A stretch of 64,000 nucleotides of DNA from Caldilineaceae bacterium. Lineage in GTDB: Bacteria > Chloroflexota > Anaerolineae > Caldilineales > Caldilineaceae. The first letter of the stretch is position 1; the number at the start of each line of letters is the position of its first letter. Positions 17,866-27,472 of this stretch are shown piece by piece. Below the pieces are notes generated by a model. It did not search any database. It was not told the DNA's origin and was given only the letters and a program-made list of their open reading frames with translations. The stretch covers positions 1-64,000 of the forward strand of contig JAPKMW010000044.1 of NCBI GenBank assembly GCA_026645575.1. Reading direction: 5' to 3'. A program made the position numbers and the translations under genes.

Positions 17866-19386
17866 ATGACAATTTTGGACAACTTATTTGGTAAGCTACG
17901 GCTTGTACTGTTGTTTGTGTTTGTTTGTGGGCTTGTCTACCTGCTCTTCCTGGTAAGGATGGCACAGAGGGGACAAAGCGCAGCAAACGACTCTTATCTC
18001 CGCTCTTTGCCGACAGTCGTGAGTACACACACAACAAACCGACCAGCAGCAGATGGTGAGAACGCGAGCAGCAATTTGGTTGAGAATACCAACACAACGA
18101 CGGTCGGTAATGTGGTTGACATGACCGAAGACTACAAAGCGCTGGGCTACACCGACAACCGCAAGCTTGTCCGTGATGATGATGGCAATCTCTATATCGC
18201 CTACCGTAAGAAATGGCACGGACAATATCGTATCTTTATTGCCAAGTCAACTGATCAGGGAAAACAGTGGAATGTCTTAAACGGCAACAAGCCGATTGAA
18301 GAGGTAGGCAGTTATACGCAACGGGTGCCATCCTTCGCCATCGGCCGCAATACCAAAGACGATGGTAACTTTCTCCACTTGGTCTGGTATGGCAATGATC
18401 AGGAGCATCCAGGGAATGAGCGACAGATCAAATATCTACGCCTAACCACTGCCGGCAAACGCTCCAGCGACGATTGCTGCGACCTCAACGTCAATGTTGC
18501 GGGTTATGCGGGGCAGCGGCTCTGGCAGGAACATCCGACTATCTATGTCAATGGCGCGAATGTGTACATTGTCTGGGAAGGGCGTGATGCTACGGCAACT
18601 AATGCCAAGATCAAATTTGTGCGTTCCACCGACTTTGGCCGCACTTGGAGCGAAACAATCGACATTGCCCCTTCCGAACGCATCAACTTTAGCCGACCAA
18701 CGTTAGCGATCGCCTACCAAGGAGAAGAACGACAACTCTATACGGTCGCCTATGGGGACAGCAAGAAACTCGGCCAAATCTACTGGAACCGCTCGCTTGA
18801 TAATGGCGACAGTTGGGGGGAATGGGAGACAGTCTCCCCCAGCCCACGCGATCAACGCCATGTGACGATGGTGCGTGACGCCAGCAACAAACTCCACGTT
18901 GTCTGGCGGGAAACAACAGCGACCCAAACCACAGTTTTACGCTATCGTATCTTTGATCCTGCACTCGCCAATGGCGCAGGTAACTGGGTAGCCGCCGCCG
19001 AAACAATTGCTATGCGCAACAGCGCTTGCCTCTTCTTCCCCAGTGTTGCCATTGATGAACATGAGCAGATGTGGGTGGTTTGGACAGAAAGTCGTGATTG
19101 CCATACCGTCCCTAGTGATGATCCCACCAGTGGACAGATCGTTTACCGCGTCAAGTCGGCAACGGGAACGTGGGGAACGTCCACTCGGTTGACCACCGAA
19201 GGCGAACACCTTTATGCAAGCTTCCGTAGCGCCCACACCCCCAACGGCACAACGACGGATCTGGTCTGGCTGGATGTGACAGATTGTGCGAAAATGCAAG
19301 ACCCCAACGAACAATCAGCGCCCAATGAAGAAAACGATACAACCGCACAACTTGCTTGTGTGATTCGTTACACCAGCCTGCCCTAA
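17866..19386 (+). CDS. Membrane-anchored Asp-box (sialidase-like) propeller protein
   Basis: A 506-residue protein with an N-terminal membrane segment (about residues 10-31, LRLVLLFVFVCGLVYLLFLV) and an extracellular body. Three Asp-box motifs (SxDxGxxW) are visible: STDQGKQW near residue 127, STDFGRTW near 252 and SLDNGDSW near 308. This marks a sialidase/BNR-type beta-propeller. The catalytic arginine triad of true sialidases is not obvious, so it may be a binding or structural propeller. It is co-transcribed with the sugar dehydrogenase upstream (10-base gap). Confidence 0.78.
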   Translation: MTILDNLFGKLRLVLLFVFVCGLVYLLFLVRMAQRGQSAANDSYLRSLPTVVSTHTTNRPAADGENASSNLVENTNTTTVGNVVDMTEDYKALGYTDNRKLVRDDDGNLYIAYRKKWHGQYRIFIAKSTDQGKQWNVLNGNKPIEEVGSYTQRVPSFAIGRNTKDDGNFLHLVWYGNDQEHPGNERQIKYLRLTTAGKRSSDDCCDLNVNVAGYAGQRLWQEHPTIYVNGANVYIVWEGRDATATNAKIKFVRSTDFGRTWSETIDIAPSERINFSRPTLAIAYQGEERQLYTVAYGDSKKLGQIYWNRSLDNGDSWGEWETVSPSPRDQRHVTMVRDASNKLHVVWRETTATQTTVLRYRIFDPALANGAGNWVAAAETIAMRNSACLFFPSVAIDEHEQMWVVWTESRDCHTVPSDDPTSGQIVYRVKSATGTWGTSTRLTTEGEHLYASFRSAHTPNGTTTDLVWLDVTDCAKMQDPNEQSAPNEENDTTAQLACVIRYTSLP

Positions 19387-19501
19387 CCCGAACCAGTCCA
19401 CACCCAAAGTCTCACAGGTAGGCACACAGCGAGTTCTCGACGTAGCATCTTGGGAAAAACAGTGTTTCTTCCTATCCGTGTGTACAAATCGGTTTTGGAG
19501 A

Positions 19502-19581
<80 letters not shown>

Positions 19582-19582
19582 G

Positions 19583-19680
19583 AAGTCCAAAGTCCGTAGT
19601 CCAGAGTTAACAAAGGTTGGAACGCTCATGAAAACTGGAAAGATTGACTTCGGACTGTGGACTTACCGACTGAGGACTGT
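19583..19680. repeat. Word hairpin between two tRNA genes (GTCC type)
   Basis: AAGTCCAAAGTCCGTAGTCC near 19583-19602 pairs imperfectly with GGACT/GGACTT words at 19651-19680. It is similar in wording to 10709-10811 and 46281-46367. Confidence 0.6.
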
Positions 19681-19685
19681 ATGAG

Positions 19686-19756
19686 AGCGGGTGGCGGGAA
19701 TCGAACCCGCGTGATCGGCTTGGAAGGCCGAGGCTTTACCCCTAAGCTACACCCGC
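19686..19756 (-). tRNA. tRNA-Gly (TCC)
   Basis: A 71-base cloverleaf on the minus strand: acceptor GCGGGTG/CACCCGC, anticodon loop CTTCCAA with anticodon TCC, T-arm GCGGG-TTCGATT-CCCGC and discriminator T. CCA is not encoded. Confidence 0.95.
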
Positions 19757-19761
19757 ATCAA

Positions 19762-19853
19762 TAATTAATGGAGAATAACTAATGATTAATGGTTATTGTG
19801 GATCTGTTGACAGCAAACATTAACAATTAATCGTTATTCATTTTCCATTAACT
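19762..19853. repeat. Word hairpin between tRNA-Gly and tRNA-Pro (TTAATGG type)
   Basis: An AT-rich imperfect inverted repeat: TAATGGAGAATAAC and TAATGATTAATGG on the left, and matching CATTAAC, GTTATTCAT and TTCCATTA words on the right. Confidence 0.6.
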
Positions 19854-19860
19854 ATTACTC

Positions 19861-19936
<76 letters not shown>

Positions 19937-19988
19937 ATATTTGCTATTGTAACGAAAAGTTGAGAATTGGTCAAACTGGGTGGAGGTC

Positions 19989-20082
19989 GGTAGACAGGTA
20001 AATAGGTAGACAGGTAGACAGGTAGACAGGTAGATATGTCTTAATTCCCTATTTACCTGTCTACCTGTTTACCTGTCTACCT
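19989..20082. repeat. Word hairpin made of GTAGACAG tandem repeats
   Basis: The left arm (19989-20036) is five copies of a 10-base word close to GTAGACAGGT. The right arm (20047-20082) is its inverse. The right arm includes the stop codon of the TPR/PD40 gene (20077-20079). It is not a CRISPR: the units have no spacers. Confidence 0.8.
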
Positions 20083-21966
20083 AATCCACTGTAGATCCTG
20101 CCCCAGCCAGTTGTCGAAGTTGCCGGCAATGGGGGCGATGGGGACGGCGTTGCCGCCGACCAAGGGGACGGCCCAGAGTTGCCAGCCGCCACTGCGGTTG
20201 CTGACAAAGGCGACCCACCCGCCATCAGGGCTAACGGTGGGCAAGCCGTCGATGGCAGGGGCGTTGGTCAGGCGTAAAACTTGATCGGTGGTGGCATCAA
20301 CGCGATAAATTTCAAAGTTGCCGTCGCGACCATCGCTCATAAAGACGACGTAGCGGCCATCGGGTGACCAGGCAGGGCGGTTATCGGCGGAGGTGGTAGT
20401 CAAAGGAATGCGATTGCCGCCGGCGGCATCAATCGTCCAGATGCCGCAGCGGTTGCCGGTGTCATCGCAGCCGCGAAAGGCGATGGTATCCTCGAAGGGG
20501 TGCCAGTCCGGCGCTTCGCCAATGCTTAAGGTGTTTGTCTCACCATTATCTTCGGCCCAGGCCAGGTAAATTCGCCAGATGCGGTCGCCTTCGCGATTGC
20601 TGGCAAAGGCGATACGGTTGTTCTGTGGATTCCAGGTCGGCAGGCTATCTTCGGCATAGTTGGTAAAGCGTAAAAGGAGATTGGTGGCCGGGTCCCAGGC
20701 GCTGATGCCCCCCATGTCATTGCGCATGTTGCGAAAGACCAGCCGTTGACCATCCTGCCGCATGGCGGGCTGCATAGCATCTTCGCGCAAAACTGTCGCC
20801 GCGCTGCCGGCGACACTCTGTTGCATAATCCGGCTGCGGCCGGTGGTGACATCAGCCGCCGAGTAAATGATCGAACCACGGCCCAGTGTACCGGGCGCAA
20901 CAGCATTGCCCCCCGACGCCGTTGGTGTCGTCACTTCGGCAAGGGCAGTGGTAGTGGCTCCTGGGGTCACAGTCACCGTGCCGCCGGCAGCCACTGATGC
21001 TGGGTCAGCACAGGCGGCTTGATATTGGTCGCGTTCAGCAATCAGACCGGGCGTGATGTCAATGGCAATGGCTTCCGTTAACAATTCGGCAGCTTCACAC
21101 CAGGCCCGGTCATCCCCCTGTTGAACGCCATAGGCGAGCAGCGCTTCATGAAAACGTTCCTTGATGTCCCGGTAATCCGGTTCATCGGCATAGAGATTAC
21201 GCAACAAGAGCGTGGAGCGTCCCCAATCAACGCCGCTATAGGTCAGCACTTCCAGATAGTCAGCAATCAACTGCCGCTCTTTACGCACTTCATCGGCGTT
21301 GGGGTCAAGCGCTAACGCTTTATCATAAAGAGTGAGCGCTTCTTCCAGTTTATTCTGATTATCCTTTTCGGAGGCCAGGTTGATATAGGCAGTAAAGAGT
21401 AGTTCGTTCACCCGCTCGGCGGCATAGGCGGCATTACTACGGCGGATTGCCAACAACTGCTCAATACTTTCCGCCCAACGTCCGGCGCTATAAGCAGCCT
21501 CGGCTTGCGCCATCAACTGGCTTAGATCATTGGTAGGGGTGGTTGCAGCCGGCATAGGGGGGGTGGTGGGTGTGCTAACCGGGAGCGCCGCCGTGGCGGG
21601 TGGAGTGATAGCCTGGGCGACAGGAGCGCTTTCCGTGAAGGTGTTGGTCGCTGTCATTGCAGCCGGCCCCAGTTGCTGAATTTGGGCCAGACCATTTAAG
21701 GCGGCGCTATTGTTAGCATCCAGTACAAGAACGGCTTCGTAGGCGGCACGCGCTGTCGCCAACTCGCCAGCGGAGTGCGCTTCAAAAGCGCGTTGGAGAG
21801 TCAAGCCGATTTGTTGGCGGCGCTTTATTTCTAACTGCTGTTGACCGGCGCGCACCCCCAACACTAGCGCCAGCAGTAACAAGACGCCGGCTAACAGGGT
21901 GATCGTAGTACAGAGCCAGAGCGCCCAGGTTGGAAAACGAGTTGCCAGATTACGCATGATCATCAA
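20077..21966 (-). CDS. Membrane-anchored TPR and PD40 (TolB-like propeller) protein
   Basis: A 629-residue protein. A membrane segment lies at about residues 12-36 (WALWLCTTITLLAGVLLLLALV). TPR-like helices occupy about 45-90 and 145-300 (EALTLYDKALALDPNADEV is a clear TPR). Pro/Thr-rich linkers follow, then a C-terminal WD40-like propeller. PD40 repeats include PTWNPQNNRIAFASNREG, PAWSPDGRYVVFMSDGRDG and PTVSPDGGWVAFVSNRSGG. The propeller probably faces outward and the protein likely has a scaffold or sensor role; no catalytic residues are recognised. It is in an operon with the DUF5107-like lipoprotein (15-base gap). Stop lies inside a word hairpin. Confidence 0.82.
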   Translation of the reverse strand: MMIMRNLATRFPTWALWLCTTITLLAGVLLLLALVLGVRAGQQQLEIKRRQQIGLTLQRAFEAHSAGELATARAAYEAVLVLDANNSAALNGLAQIQQLGPAAMTATNTFTESAPVAQAITPPATAALPVSTPTTPPMPAATTPTNDLSQLMAQAEAAYSAGRWAESIEQLLAIRRSNAAYAAERVNELLFTAYINLASEKDNQNKLEEALTLYDKALALDPNADEVRKERQLIADYLEVLTYSGVDWGRSTLLLRNLYADEPDYRDIKERFHEALLAYGVQQGDDRAWCEAAELLTEAIAIDITPGLIAERDQYQAACADPASVAAGGTVTVTPGATTTALAEVTTPTASGGNAVAPGTLGRGSIIYSAADVTTGRSRIMQQSVAGSAATVLREDAMQPAMRQDGQRLVFRNMRNDMGGISAWDPATNLLLRFTNYAEDSLPTWNPQNNRIAFASNREGDRIWRIYLAWAEDNGETNTLSIGEAPDWHPFEDTIAFRGCDDTGNRCGIWTIDAAGGNRIPLTTTSADNRPAWSPDGRYVVFMSDGRDGNFEIYRVDATTDQVLRLTNAPAIDGLPTVSPDGGWVAFVSNRSGGWQLWAVPLVGGNAVPIAPIAGNFDNWLGQDLQWIR

Positions 21967-21981
21967 TCAATCGGTTTGCCA

Positions 21982-23619
21982 TCATTGTTCTTGGGATAAC
22001 GGATAAGCTAAGAGTGGTCGGCCCGCACTGTCTCGCACTTCCAATGTCGCCACGCCAGCCGTTGACGCCGCCGCCGGTAACAGGCCGCGGTAAGGGGCAT
22101 CGGGTTGCGCCCGAAACGGAATGCGCCCTCGCACCCTGCCATCGACAAGGTAGACCAACTGACCGTCAAGCGGTCTGGTGGCATAAAGAGCAATCGCCAG
22201 ATCGCGCGTCTGCGGTTGTACAGCCAGAGCGACAATCTCGTTGGCCGCGCTTAGGGCGCCAATACCCGCCACAGGATACCAGACCTCGCGCCAACTGATC
22301 TCACCGTTAGGCGGCAACTGGTATTGATCGCCAAAGGTCGGCGCCAGACCGCCATGTAATTCAACGTAACTTGAATCATCATCAGTAAAGTTATCACTGG
22401 TCAGCCGATCTTGCCAGCCTAGCGCAAAGACCTTGCTCCCCCGCATGAGTTCAGCAGGGAAGATGCGCACGGCGCCGGCGTCATAGGTCGGATCATAGAC
22501 GCCGACAAAGGGGCCGTGGGCGGCCGGCGCCTCAAAGAAGCCAAGATATTGCTGGAAGTTGCCCAATCGGCTCAAGTCACGCTGGGCATAGATGGGCCAG
22601 GCAAAGGGAGCGCCGGGCTGGGGCAGCGCTGCGTCATTGGTGCTATGCAACGTCATGCGCTCTGCCGGCAGAACAAAGCGGAGATCAGCGCTTGGGTGTT
22701 TGCCGGTGCCAGGGGCGAGCATGGCATCGTGCCAGAAGCTAAAGGCCAGTTTTTGGTCGGTGAGATTGCTCAACGTTGGTTCAATCTCAAAACTGGCAGC
22801 ACCGGCGCGCAGTGAAATGGTGATGCTGGCGTTGAGAAAGCGCCCATCACGTGGGGTGAAGACGGTAACGGCGGCCAGATCTTCGCTATAGGCCAAGGGG
22901 AGATACCCCCACGGGGCGCCCCAGTCGTAGCCATGTTCAATCACTGGCAGGCTCCACTCCAACCCGCCCAGCGCCAACCAGCCTTTTTGCTTTTCCATGC
23001 CCCAGTGGGTCGGTTTGACAACACTATTTTGGTAAAACATGGGCTGACCGGTTGGTTTATGAATCACCTGCCAGATCCGCCCCCCCAATTCGGGCAGGAT
23101 TTTCACCTTGAGATAGGCGTTTTCCAGCACAAGCAACCGATAGGTGCGAGGCGTCGGTTTAGGCGCTTCCTGGCGGAAACGCTCTATATCAAAGCGTTTG
23201 TAGGGCCAGTTGTAGTACGGATCAATCACATCGGTCTGGTAACGCGCCAGGGGGTAGGTCGGCAAGGTGACGGTTTCTTCATAAAAGACCACCGTACCCA
23301 CCGGCGCAGGGGCCGGCGCCGATTCAGCCACCGTCGTCTTGTCACTTGCGGCGGCAACGGGGGTTGCTGTCACCGTGTGGGTTGGTTGCAGCGGCGGCGG
23401 GGTTGACGTGCTGGCTAGGGTTAGCGCCGTCATCGTTGTGCCAGGGGAGACCGGCGTTGCTGTACTAGTTTCCTGGGTGACTACCGAGGACGTCGGCGGT
23501 GTGCGCAGCGGCGTCGCTTCAACGACCACGGACGGTGAAAGGGGAAGACAACCGGCAACGGTGACCCAACCACAAAAAAGGGCGCTCATGATAGCGCCAG
23601 CATACACGTTATTCTTCAT
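21982..23619 (-). CDS. DUF5107-like lipoprotein (galactose-mutarotase fold)
   Basis: About 545 residues from the ATG at 23619. A lipoprotein signal peptide ends at VTVAGC, and a Thr/Pro-rich linker follows. The main domain contains ENAYLKVKILPELGGRIWQV and a WLALGGLEWSLPVIEHGYDWG stretch, typical of the DUF5107 / galactose-mutarotase-like sugar-binding fold. A C-terminal immunoglobulin-like domain ends the protein. It probably binds or acts on a carbohydrate at the cell surface; the substrate is unknown. I prefer 23619 to the longer frame (23715), because a -10 box lies just upstream of it. It is in an operon with the TPR/PD40 gene. Confidence 0.75.
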   Translation of the reverse strand: MKNNVYAGAIMSALFCGWVTVAGCLPLSPSVVVEATPLRTPPTSSVVTQETSTATPVSPGTTMTALTLASTSTPPPLQPTHTVTATPVAAASDKTTVAESAPAPAPVGTVVFYEETVTLPTYPLARYQTDVIDPYYNWPYKRFDIERFRQEAPKPTPRTYRLLVLENAYLKVKILPELGGRIWQVIHKPTGQPMFYQNSVVKPTHWGMEKQKGWLALGGLEWSLPVIEHGYDWGAPWGYLPLAYSEDLAAVTVFTPRDGRFLNASITISLRAGAASFEIEPTLSNLTDQKLAFSFWHDAMLAPGTGKHPSADLRFVLPAERMTLHSTNDAALPQPGAPFAWPIYAQRDLSRLGNFQQYLGFFEAPAAHGPFVGVYDPTYDAGAVRIFPAELMRGSKVFALGWQDRLTSDNFTDDDSSYVELHGGLAPTFGDQYQLPPNGEISWREVWYPVAGIGALSAANEIVALAVQPQTRDLAIALYATRPLDGQLVYLVDGRVRGRIPFRAQPDAPYRGLLPAAASTAGVATLEVRDSAGRPLLAYPLSQEQ

Positions 23620-23655
23620 AAAGGCCATTATACAACCATCGACCAAAAGACACAA
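23619..23655 (-). promoter_or_regulatory. Promoter giving a probably leaderless lipoprotein mRNA
   Basis: Read on the minus strand: -35 TTGTGT (23650-23655), a 17-base spacer, -10 TATAAT (23627-23632, a perfect consensus). The expected start falls at about 23619-23621, on the ATG of the DUF5107-like gene. No ribosome site precedes that ATG, fitting leaderless translation. Confidence 0.55.
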
Positions 23656-23774
23656 TGATCGAGGGGTAGCGGGTGGCATGCAGAAAAATAGTGTATTTTC
23701 CTCTATTTCGCTCACCTGCCTTCTGTTACACTACCCTGGCTGTGCTGTGCTAGTGAAAGGTTAAAAGCCAGACG

Positions 23775-25424
23775 ATGACCGAACAAACCAAGGTTACAAC
23801 CGCGTATCCCACCTTGACGGAAGAACAGATGGCGTTGCTGGCGAGCCAAGCCGACGCGACTGAGTTTGCCGCGGGGGAGGGACTTTTTCACGAAGGCGAA
23901 AGCGACTTTAGCTTCTTTGTGATCAAGACCGGCGCTGTGCGTATTCTTGAAAATTCGACCGGTGAAGAGAAAGAAGTCACCGTCCATCATCCCGGTGAGT
24001 TTACCGGTGACATTGACATGCTTACCGGCCAACGCTCCTTGGTGACGGCCATCGCCAGCGAACCAACGACCGTTCTGCGCATTGACGCCGAGAAACTGCG
24101 TGACATTATTCGCTCGCATAGCGCGCTGGGTGATGTCATCCTTGAAGCCTTTCTCATGCGGCGCACGCTGTTGATTGAATCAGACTTTGTGGGGGTGCGA
24201 GTGATCGGCTCACGCTGGACGCGCGATACCTTCCGCATTCGCGATTTTCTCGCCGGCCACCATATCCCCTTCACCTGGCTGGATCTGGAACGCGAACCAG
24301 GGGTGGATCAACTGCTCTACAACCTGGGCATCCGCCCGGAAGAGACACCCATTGTCCTGTGGAGTGATCATCCGCCGCTGCGCAATCCAAGCAATCAGGA
24401 GTTAGCCGAGATTGTTGGTCTTAGCACGGATGTGTCCGAAGATGAACTCTATGACTTGGTCGTCATTGGGGCTGGGCCGGCTGGATTGGCGGCGGCGGTT
24501 TATGGCGCTTCCGAAGGGTTGAAAACTGTTGTACTGGAAAAGGACGCCCCTGGTGGTCAGGCTTCGTGGAGTTCCAAGATTGAGAATTACCTGGGCTTCC
24601 CCACTGGACTCTCCGGCGCCGAACTGGCCCAACGAGCAGTGGTGCAAGCCGAAAAGTTCGGCGTCAACCTCGTCACCCCTTGTTCTGCTGTGGGATTACG
24701 CACACAAGGCGCCATCAAGCTCATCGATATGGAGAATGGCGAACAGATCCGCACCCGCACGGCGGTCATTGCCACCGGCGCCGCCTATCAACGCCTGTCC
24801 ATCGAGAACATGGAGCGCTACGAAGGCTCGTCAGTCTTTTATAGCGCCACTGGTGTTGAAGCGATTTTGTGTCATGATAATGCGGTGGCGGTGGTCGGCG
24901 GAGGCAACTCAGCAGGGCAGGCCGCAGTCTTTTTGTCGCAATATGCGCGGGGCGTCCATGTCTTCATTCGCGGGGAATCGCTGGCCGCCACCATGTCGCG
25001 CTACTTGATCCGACGGATTGAAGAGGCAGGCAACATTGAGCTGCATCCGTATACAGAAGTCACCGAACTGCATGGCGCGACCGAGCTGGAAAAGGTAACG
25101 GCGCGCCATAACCAGAGCGGCGCGATGGAAGAATATGACATCAACCTGCTCTTTGTCTTTATTGGCGCCAAACCGCATAGCGGATGGCTCGATCAGGCGG
25201 TGGCGCTGGATGAGAAAGGCTTTATCAAAACCGGCGAGCTGGTAGGCGATTTTCCCCGCAAGCAGCGACCCCACCCATCGCGTCAGCCCTATCTGCTGGA
25301 GACGAGCATCCCCGGTGTTTTTGCCATTGGTGATGTACGCGCCAACTCGGTGAAACGGATCGCCTCAGCAGTCGGTGAAGGGTCGATGGCGATTCAGTTT
25401 GTCCATCAAGTGCTGTCGGCCTAA
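23775..25424 (+). CDS. Cyclic-nucleotide-binding / thioredoxin-reductase-like flavoprotein
   Basis: A 549-residue three-part fusion. Residues about 15-125 are a cNMP-binding domain (FAAGEGLFHEGESDFSFFVI; HPGEFTGDIDMLTGQRS). Residues about 135-215 are a thioredoxin/glutaredoxin-like domain without a CxxC. Residues 226-549 are a TrxR-type FAD/NAD(P) reductase (GAGPAGLAA, VAVVGGGNSAG, FAIGDVRANSVKRIASAVGEG). The redox CxxC of thioredoxin reductase is replaced by SATG (357-360), so it cannot reduce thioredoxin the usual way. Such fusions are known in actinobacteria and others, with unclear roles in ligand-gated redox sensing. A YqhA-like membrane protein follows after 12 bases. Confidence 0.85.
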   Translation: MTEQTKVTTAYPTLTEEQMALLASQADATEFAAGEGLFHEGESDFSFFVIKTGAVRILENSTGEEKEVTVHHPGEFTGDIDMLTGQRSLVTAIASEPTTVLRIDAEKLRDIIRSHSALGDVILEAFLMRRTLLIESDFVGVRVIGSRWTRDTFRIRDFLAGHHIPFTWLDLEREPGVDQLLYNLGIRPEETPIVLWSDHPPLRNPSNQELAEIVGLSTDVSEDELYDLVVIGAGPAGLAAAVYGASEGLKTVVLEKDAPGGQASWSSKIENYLGFPTGLSGAELAQRAVVQAEKFGVNLVTPCSAVGLRTQGAIKLIDMENGEQIRTRTAVIATGAAYQRLSIENMERYEGSSVFYSATGVEAILCHDNAVAVVGGGNSAGQAAVFLSQYARGVHVFIRGESLAATMSRYLIRRIEEAGNIELHPYTEVTELHGATELEKVTARHNQSGAMEEYDINLLFVFIGAKPHSGWLDQAVALDEKGFIKTGELVGDFPRKQRPHPSRQPYLLETSIPGVFAIGDVRANSVKRIASAVGEGSMAIQFVHQVLSA

Positions 25425-25436
25425 GGGGTGATTCTG

Positions 25437-26090
25437 ATGATAACAACAAAACGTCCATACCAAAGTGAGGCTGACACGCCCCCACTCCATACTCCGTTTA
25501 GCCAAAGCATTGGGCGCACACGATACATTGTCTTGCTGGCGGTTGCGGCGGTGTTGCTGGTGGCTGTCTCGCTCTTTTTACTTGGCACGTTACAAGCGGT
25601 GGTGAGCGTCTGGCACGCTTGGTCGCGCGTCTTCTACGGTGAGCTTGGGTCAACCGATCTCACCGTAGAGTTTTTAGAAATTGTCAGCGTGATGCTCAAA
25701 GCGGTGGTCTTTTATATCATCGGCGTTGGGCTGTATAGCTTGTTCATCGCCCCGCTCAATCTAACCGTGTCGCTAGGGGTGCAAACACTCTTTGATCTGG
25801 AGAGTAAGGTGGTCAGTGTGGTCGTGGTCATTCTCGGCGTGACCTTTCTGGAACACTTTATCCGCTGGCAAGACCCTGTGGCAACCTTGCAATTTGGCGG
25901 TGGGCTGGCGGCGGTGGTGATCGCGCTGGTGCTGTTTCAATTTTATAGCCATCGCGTCCGCGAGGATCAACAGGCCAAAGATCCCGATGTGCAAGCCCGC
26001 GCCAAACGGGATCTCTTCCAAGGCGAACAGGAGGAGTTTGTCATTACGGATGATCAAATTGCCGGGACGAATCGCAAAGGCGATCAATAA
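25437..26090 (+). CDS. YqhA/UPF0114-like membrane protein
   Basis: About 217 residues. Three to four hydrophobic segments are visible (VLLAVAAVLLVAVSLFLLGTL; VVFYIIGVGLYSLFIAPL; VVSVVVVILGVTFLEHF; a weaker one after FGGGLAAVVIALVLFQFYS). The layout and the pattern GVGLYSLFI match the UPF0114 (YqhA) family of unknown function. I prefer the ATG at 25437 to a GTG at 25428, because GGGG just after the upstream stop gives it a ribosome site. It is translationally close to the cNMP-TrxR gene (12 bases), suggesting a shared membrane or redox role; that is inference. Confidence 0.8.
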   Translation: MITTKRPYQSEADTPPLHTPFSQSIGRTRYIVLLAVAAVLLVAVSLFLLGTLQAVVSVWHAWSRVFYGELGSTDLTVEFLEIVSVMLKAVVFYIIGVGLYSLFIAPLNLTVSLGVQTLFDLESKVVSVVVVILGVTFLEHFIRWQDPVATLQFGGGLAAVVIALVLFQFYSHRVREDQQAKDPDVQARAKRDLFQGEQEEFVITDDQIAGTNRKGDQ

Positions 26091-26169
26091 TCATAAGCCA
26101 AGCACCAGCCCGGTCAGGGTTCGCTGGCAGCGAATCCGTCTTGCGTAACTCCTATCAATATTGGCAAGA

Positions 26170-26212
26170 AAAAGCGTGTGTGCAAACAGCGTCTGTTTGC
26201 ACACACGCTTTT
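26170..26212. terminator. Bidirectional terminator between yqhA-like gene and metK
   Basis: AAAAGCGTGTGTGCAAACAG (26170-26189) and its exact inverse (26193-26212) form a 20-bp stem with a 3-base loop. A-runs on the left and T-runs on the right give rho-independent tails in both directions between convergent genes. Confidence 0.9.
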
Positions 26213-26248
26213 GGTATTATGAAAACCAAGAATGATTTGGTTTACAAC

Positions 26249-27451
26249 CTACAACCCCGCCGCCGCCCGCAACGCCTCGGCGCGATCCGTGTTCTCCCAC
26301 GGCAGGGAGATGTCATCGCGGCCAAAGTGACCATAGGCCGCCGTTTGGCGATAGATGGGCCGGCGCAGGTCGAGATCACGAATGATGGCGCCGGGGCGCA
26401 GGTCGAAGTGTTCGTCGATCAGATGGGCGATCTTCTCGTCGGCAATGCGACCAGTGCCAAAGGTTTCGACGTTGATGCTCAGTGGCCGGGCGACGCCGAT
26501 GGCGTAGGCCACCTGCACTTCACAGCGGCTGGCAATGCCGGCGGCGACCACATTCTTCGCCACCCAACGGGCCGCATAAGCTGCGCTGCGATCGACCTTG
26601 GTGCAATCCTTGCCACTAAAGGCGCCGCCACCGTGGCGCCCCATGCCGCCATAGGTATCAACAATAATCTTACGCCCAGTCACACCGGCATCGCCCATGG
26701 GGCCGCCGACGACAAAACGCCCGGTGGGATTGGTGTAGATCTTCATCTTGCTATCCACCATTTCGCCGGGCAGCGAGGGCATGATCACCGTTTCGATCAA
26801 CTCTTCGCGAATCTCATTCTGGTCAATCTCTGGGGCATGTTGGGTGCTGATCAAGACCGTTTCGATGCGCTTGGGCTTGCCATATTGATACTCCACCGTC
26901 ACCTGGGTCTTGCCGTCGGGGCGCAGCCAGGGCAACATGCCATTTTTGCGCGTTTCGGCCAGCCGCCGCGCCAGTTTGTGTGAATAGTAGATCGGGGCGG
27001 GCATCAAGGTCGGCGTTTCGTCACAGGCAAAACCGAACATCATGCCCTGATCGCCGGCGCCCACCTTTTCGATTTCGTCAGCAGCGGAACCCCGCACCTC
27101 CAAGGCCGCATCAACACCCTGAGCAATGTCCGGGCTTTGGGAAGCAATGGCGACCTGAACGCCACAGGTATTGCCGTCAAAGCCCTTGTCACTATGGTCA
27201 AAGCCAATCTCGTTGACGACCTGGCGCACCAACGGATCAAAATTGACAAAGGCATGGGTGGTGATCTCGCCCAATAATAAGACAAAGCCCGTCTTGATCG
27301 CTGTTTCGCAAGCAACACGCGACATCGGGTCTTGTTCAAACATTGCATCCAGCACAGCGTCACTGATCTGGTCACACATCTTATCCGGATGGCCCTCCGT
27401 CACCGACTCGCTGGTAAACATCAAGCTGGGCGACGTCATAAAAGTTGTCAT
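26249..27451 (-). CDS. metK: S-adenosylmethionine synthase
   Basis: Makes S-adenosylmethionine from methionine and ATP. About 400 residues. Diagnostic segments are [22 protein letters not shown], the [16 protein letters not shown] nucleotide loop, the [22 protein letters not shown] signature and a C-terminal GHFGR. I place the start at 27451 (MTTFMTSPS): the longer frame begins inside GGAGAAG, the natural ribosome site. It is the last gene of a minus-strand methyl-cycle group; ahcY lies 209 bases upstream, with palindromes between. Confidence 0.97.
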   Translation of the reverse strand: MTTFMTSPSLMFTSESVTEGHPDKMCDQISDAVLDAMFEQDPMSRVACETAIKTGFVLLLGEITTHAFVNFDPLVRQVVNEIGFDHSDKGFDGNTCGVQVAIASQSPDIAQGVDAALEVRGSAADEIEKVGAGDQGMMFGFACDETPTLMPAPIYYSHKLARRLAETRKNGMLPWLRPDGKTQVTVEYQYGKPKRIETVLISTQHAPEIDQNEIREELIETVIMPSLPGEMVDSKMKIYTNPTGRFVVGGPMGDAGVTGRKIIVDTYGGMGRHGGGAFSGKDCTKVDRSAAYAARWVAKNVVAAGIASRCEVQVAYAIGVARPLSINVETFGTGRIADEKIAHLIDEHFDLRPGAIIRDLDLRRPIYRQTAAYGHFGRDDISLPWENTDRAEALRAAAGL

Positions 27452-27472
27452 AGTCTTCTCCATGTAGGAACT

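Noticed and set aside
19989..20036. Tandem GTAGACAGGT units resembling a CRISPR array
   Set aside because: The units are contiguous 10-base words with no unique spacers, and no cas genes are present; they form one arm of a hairpin.
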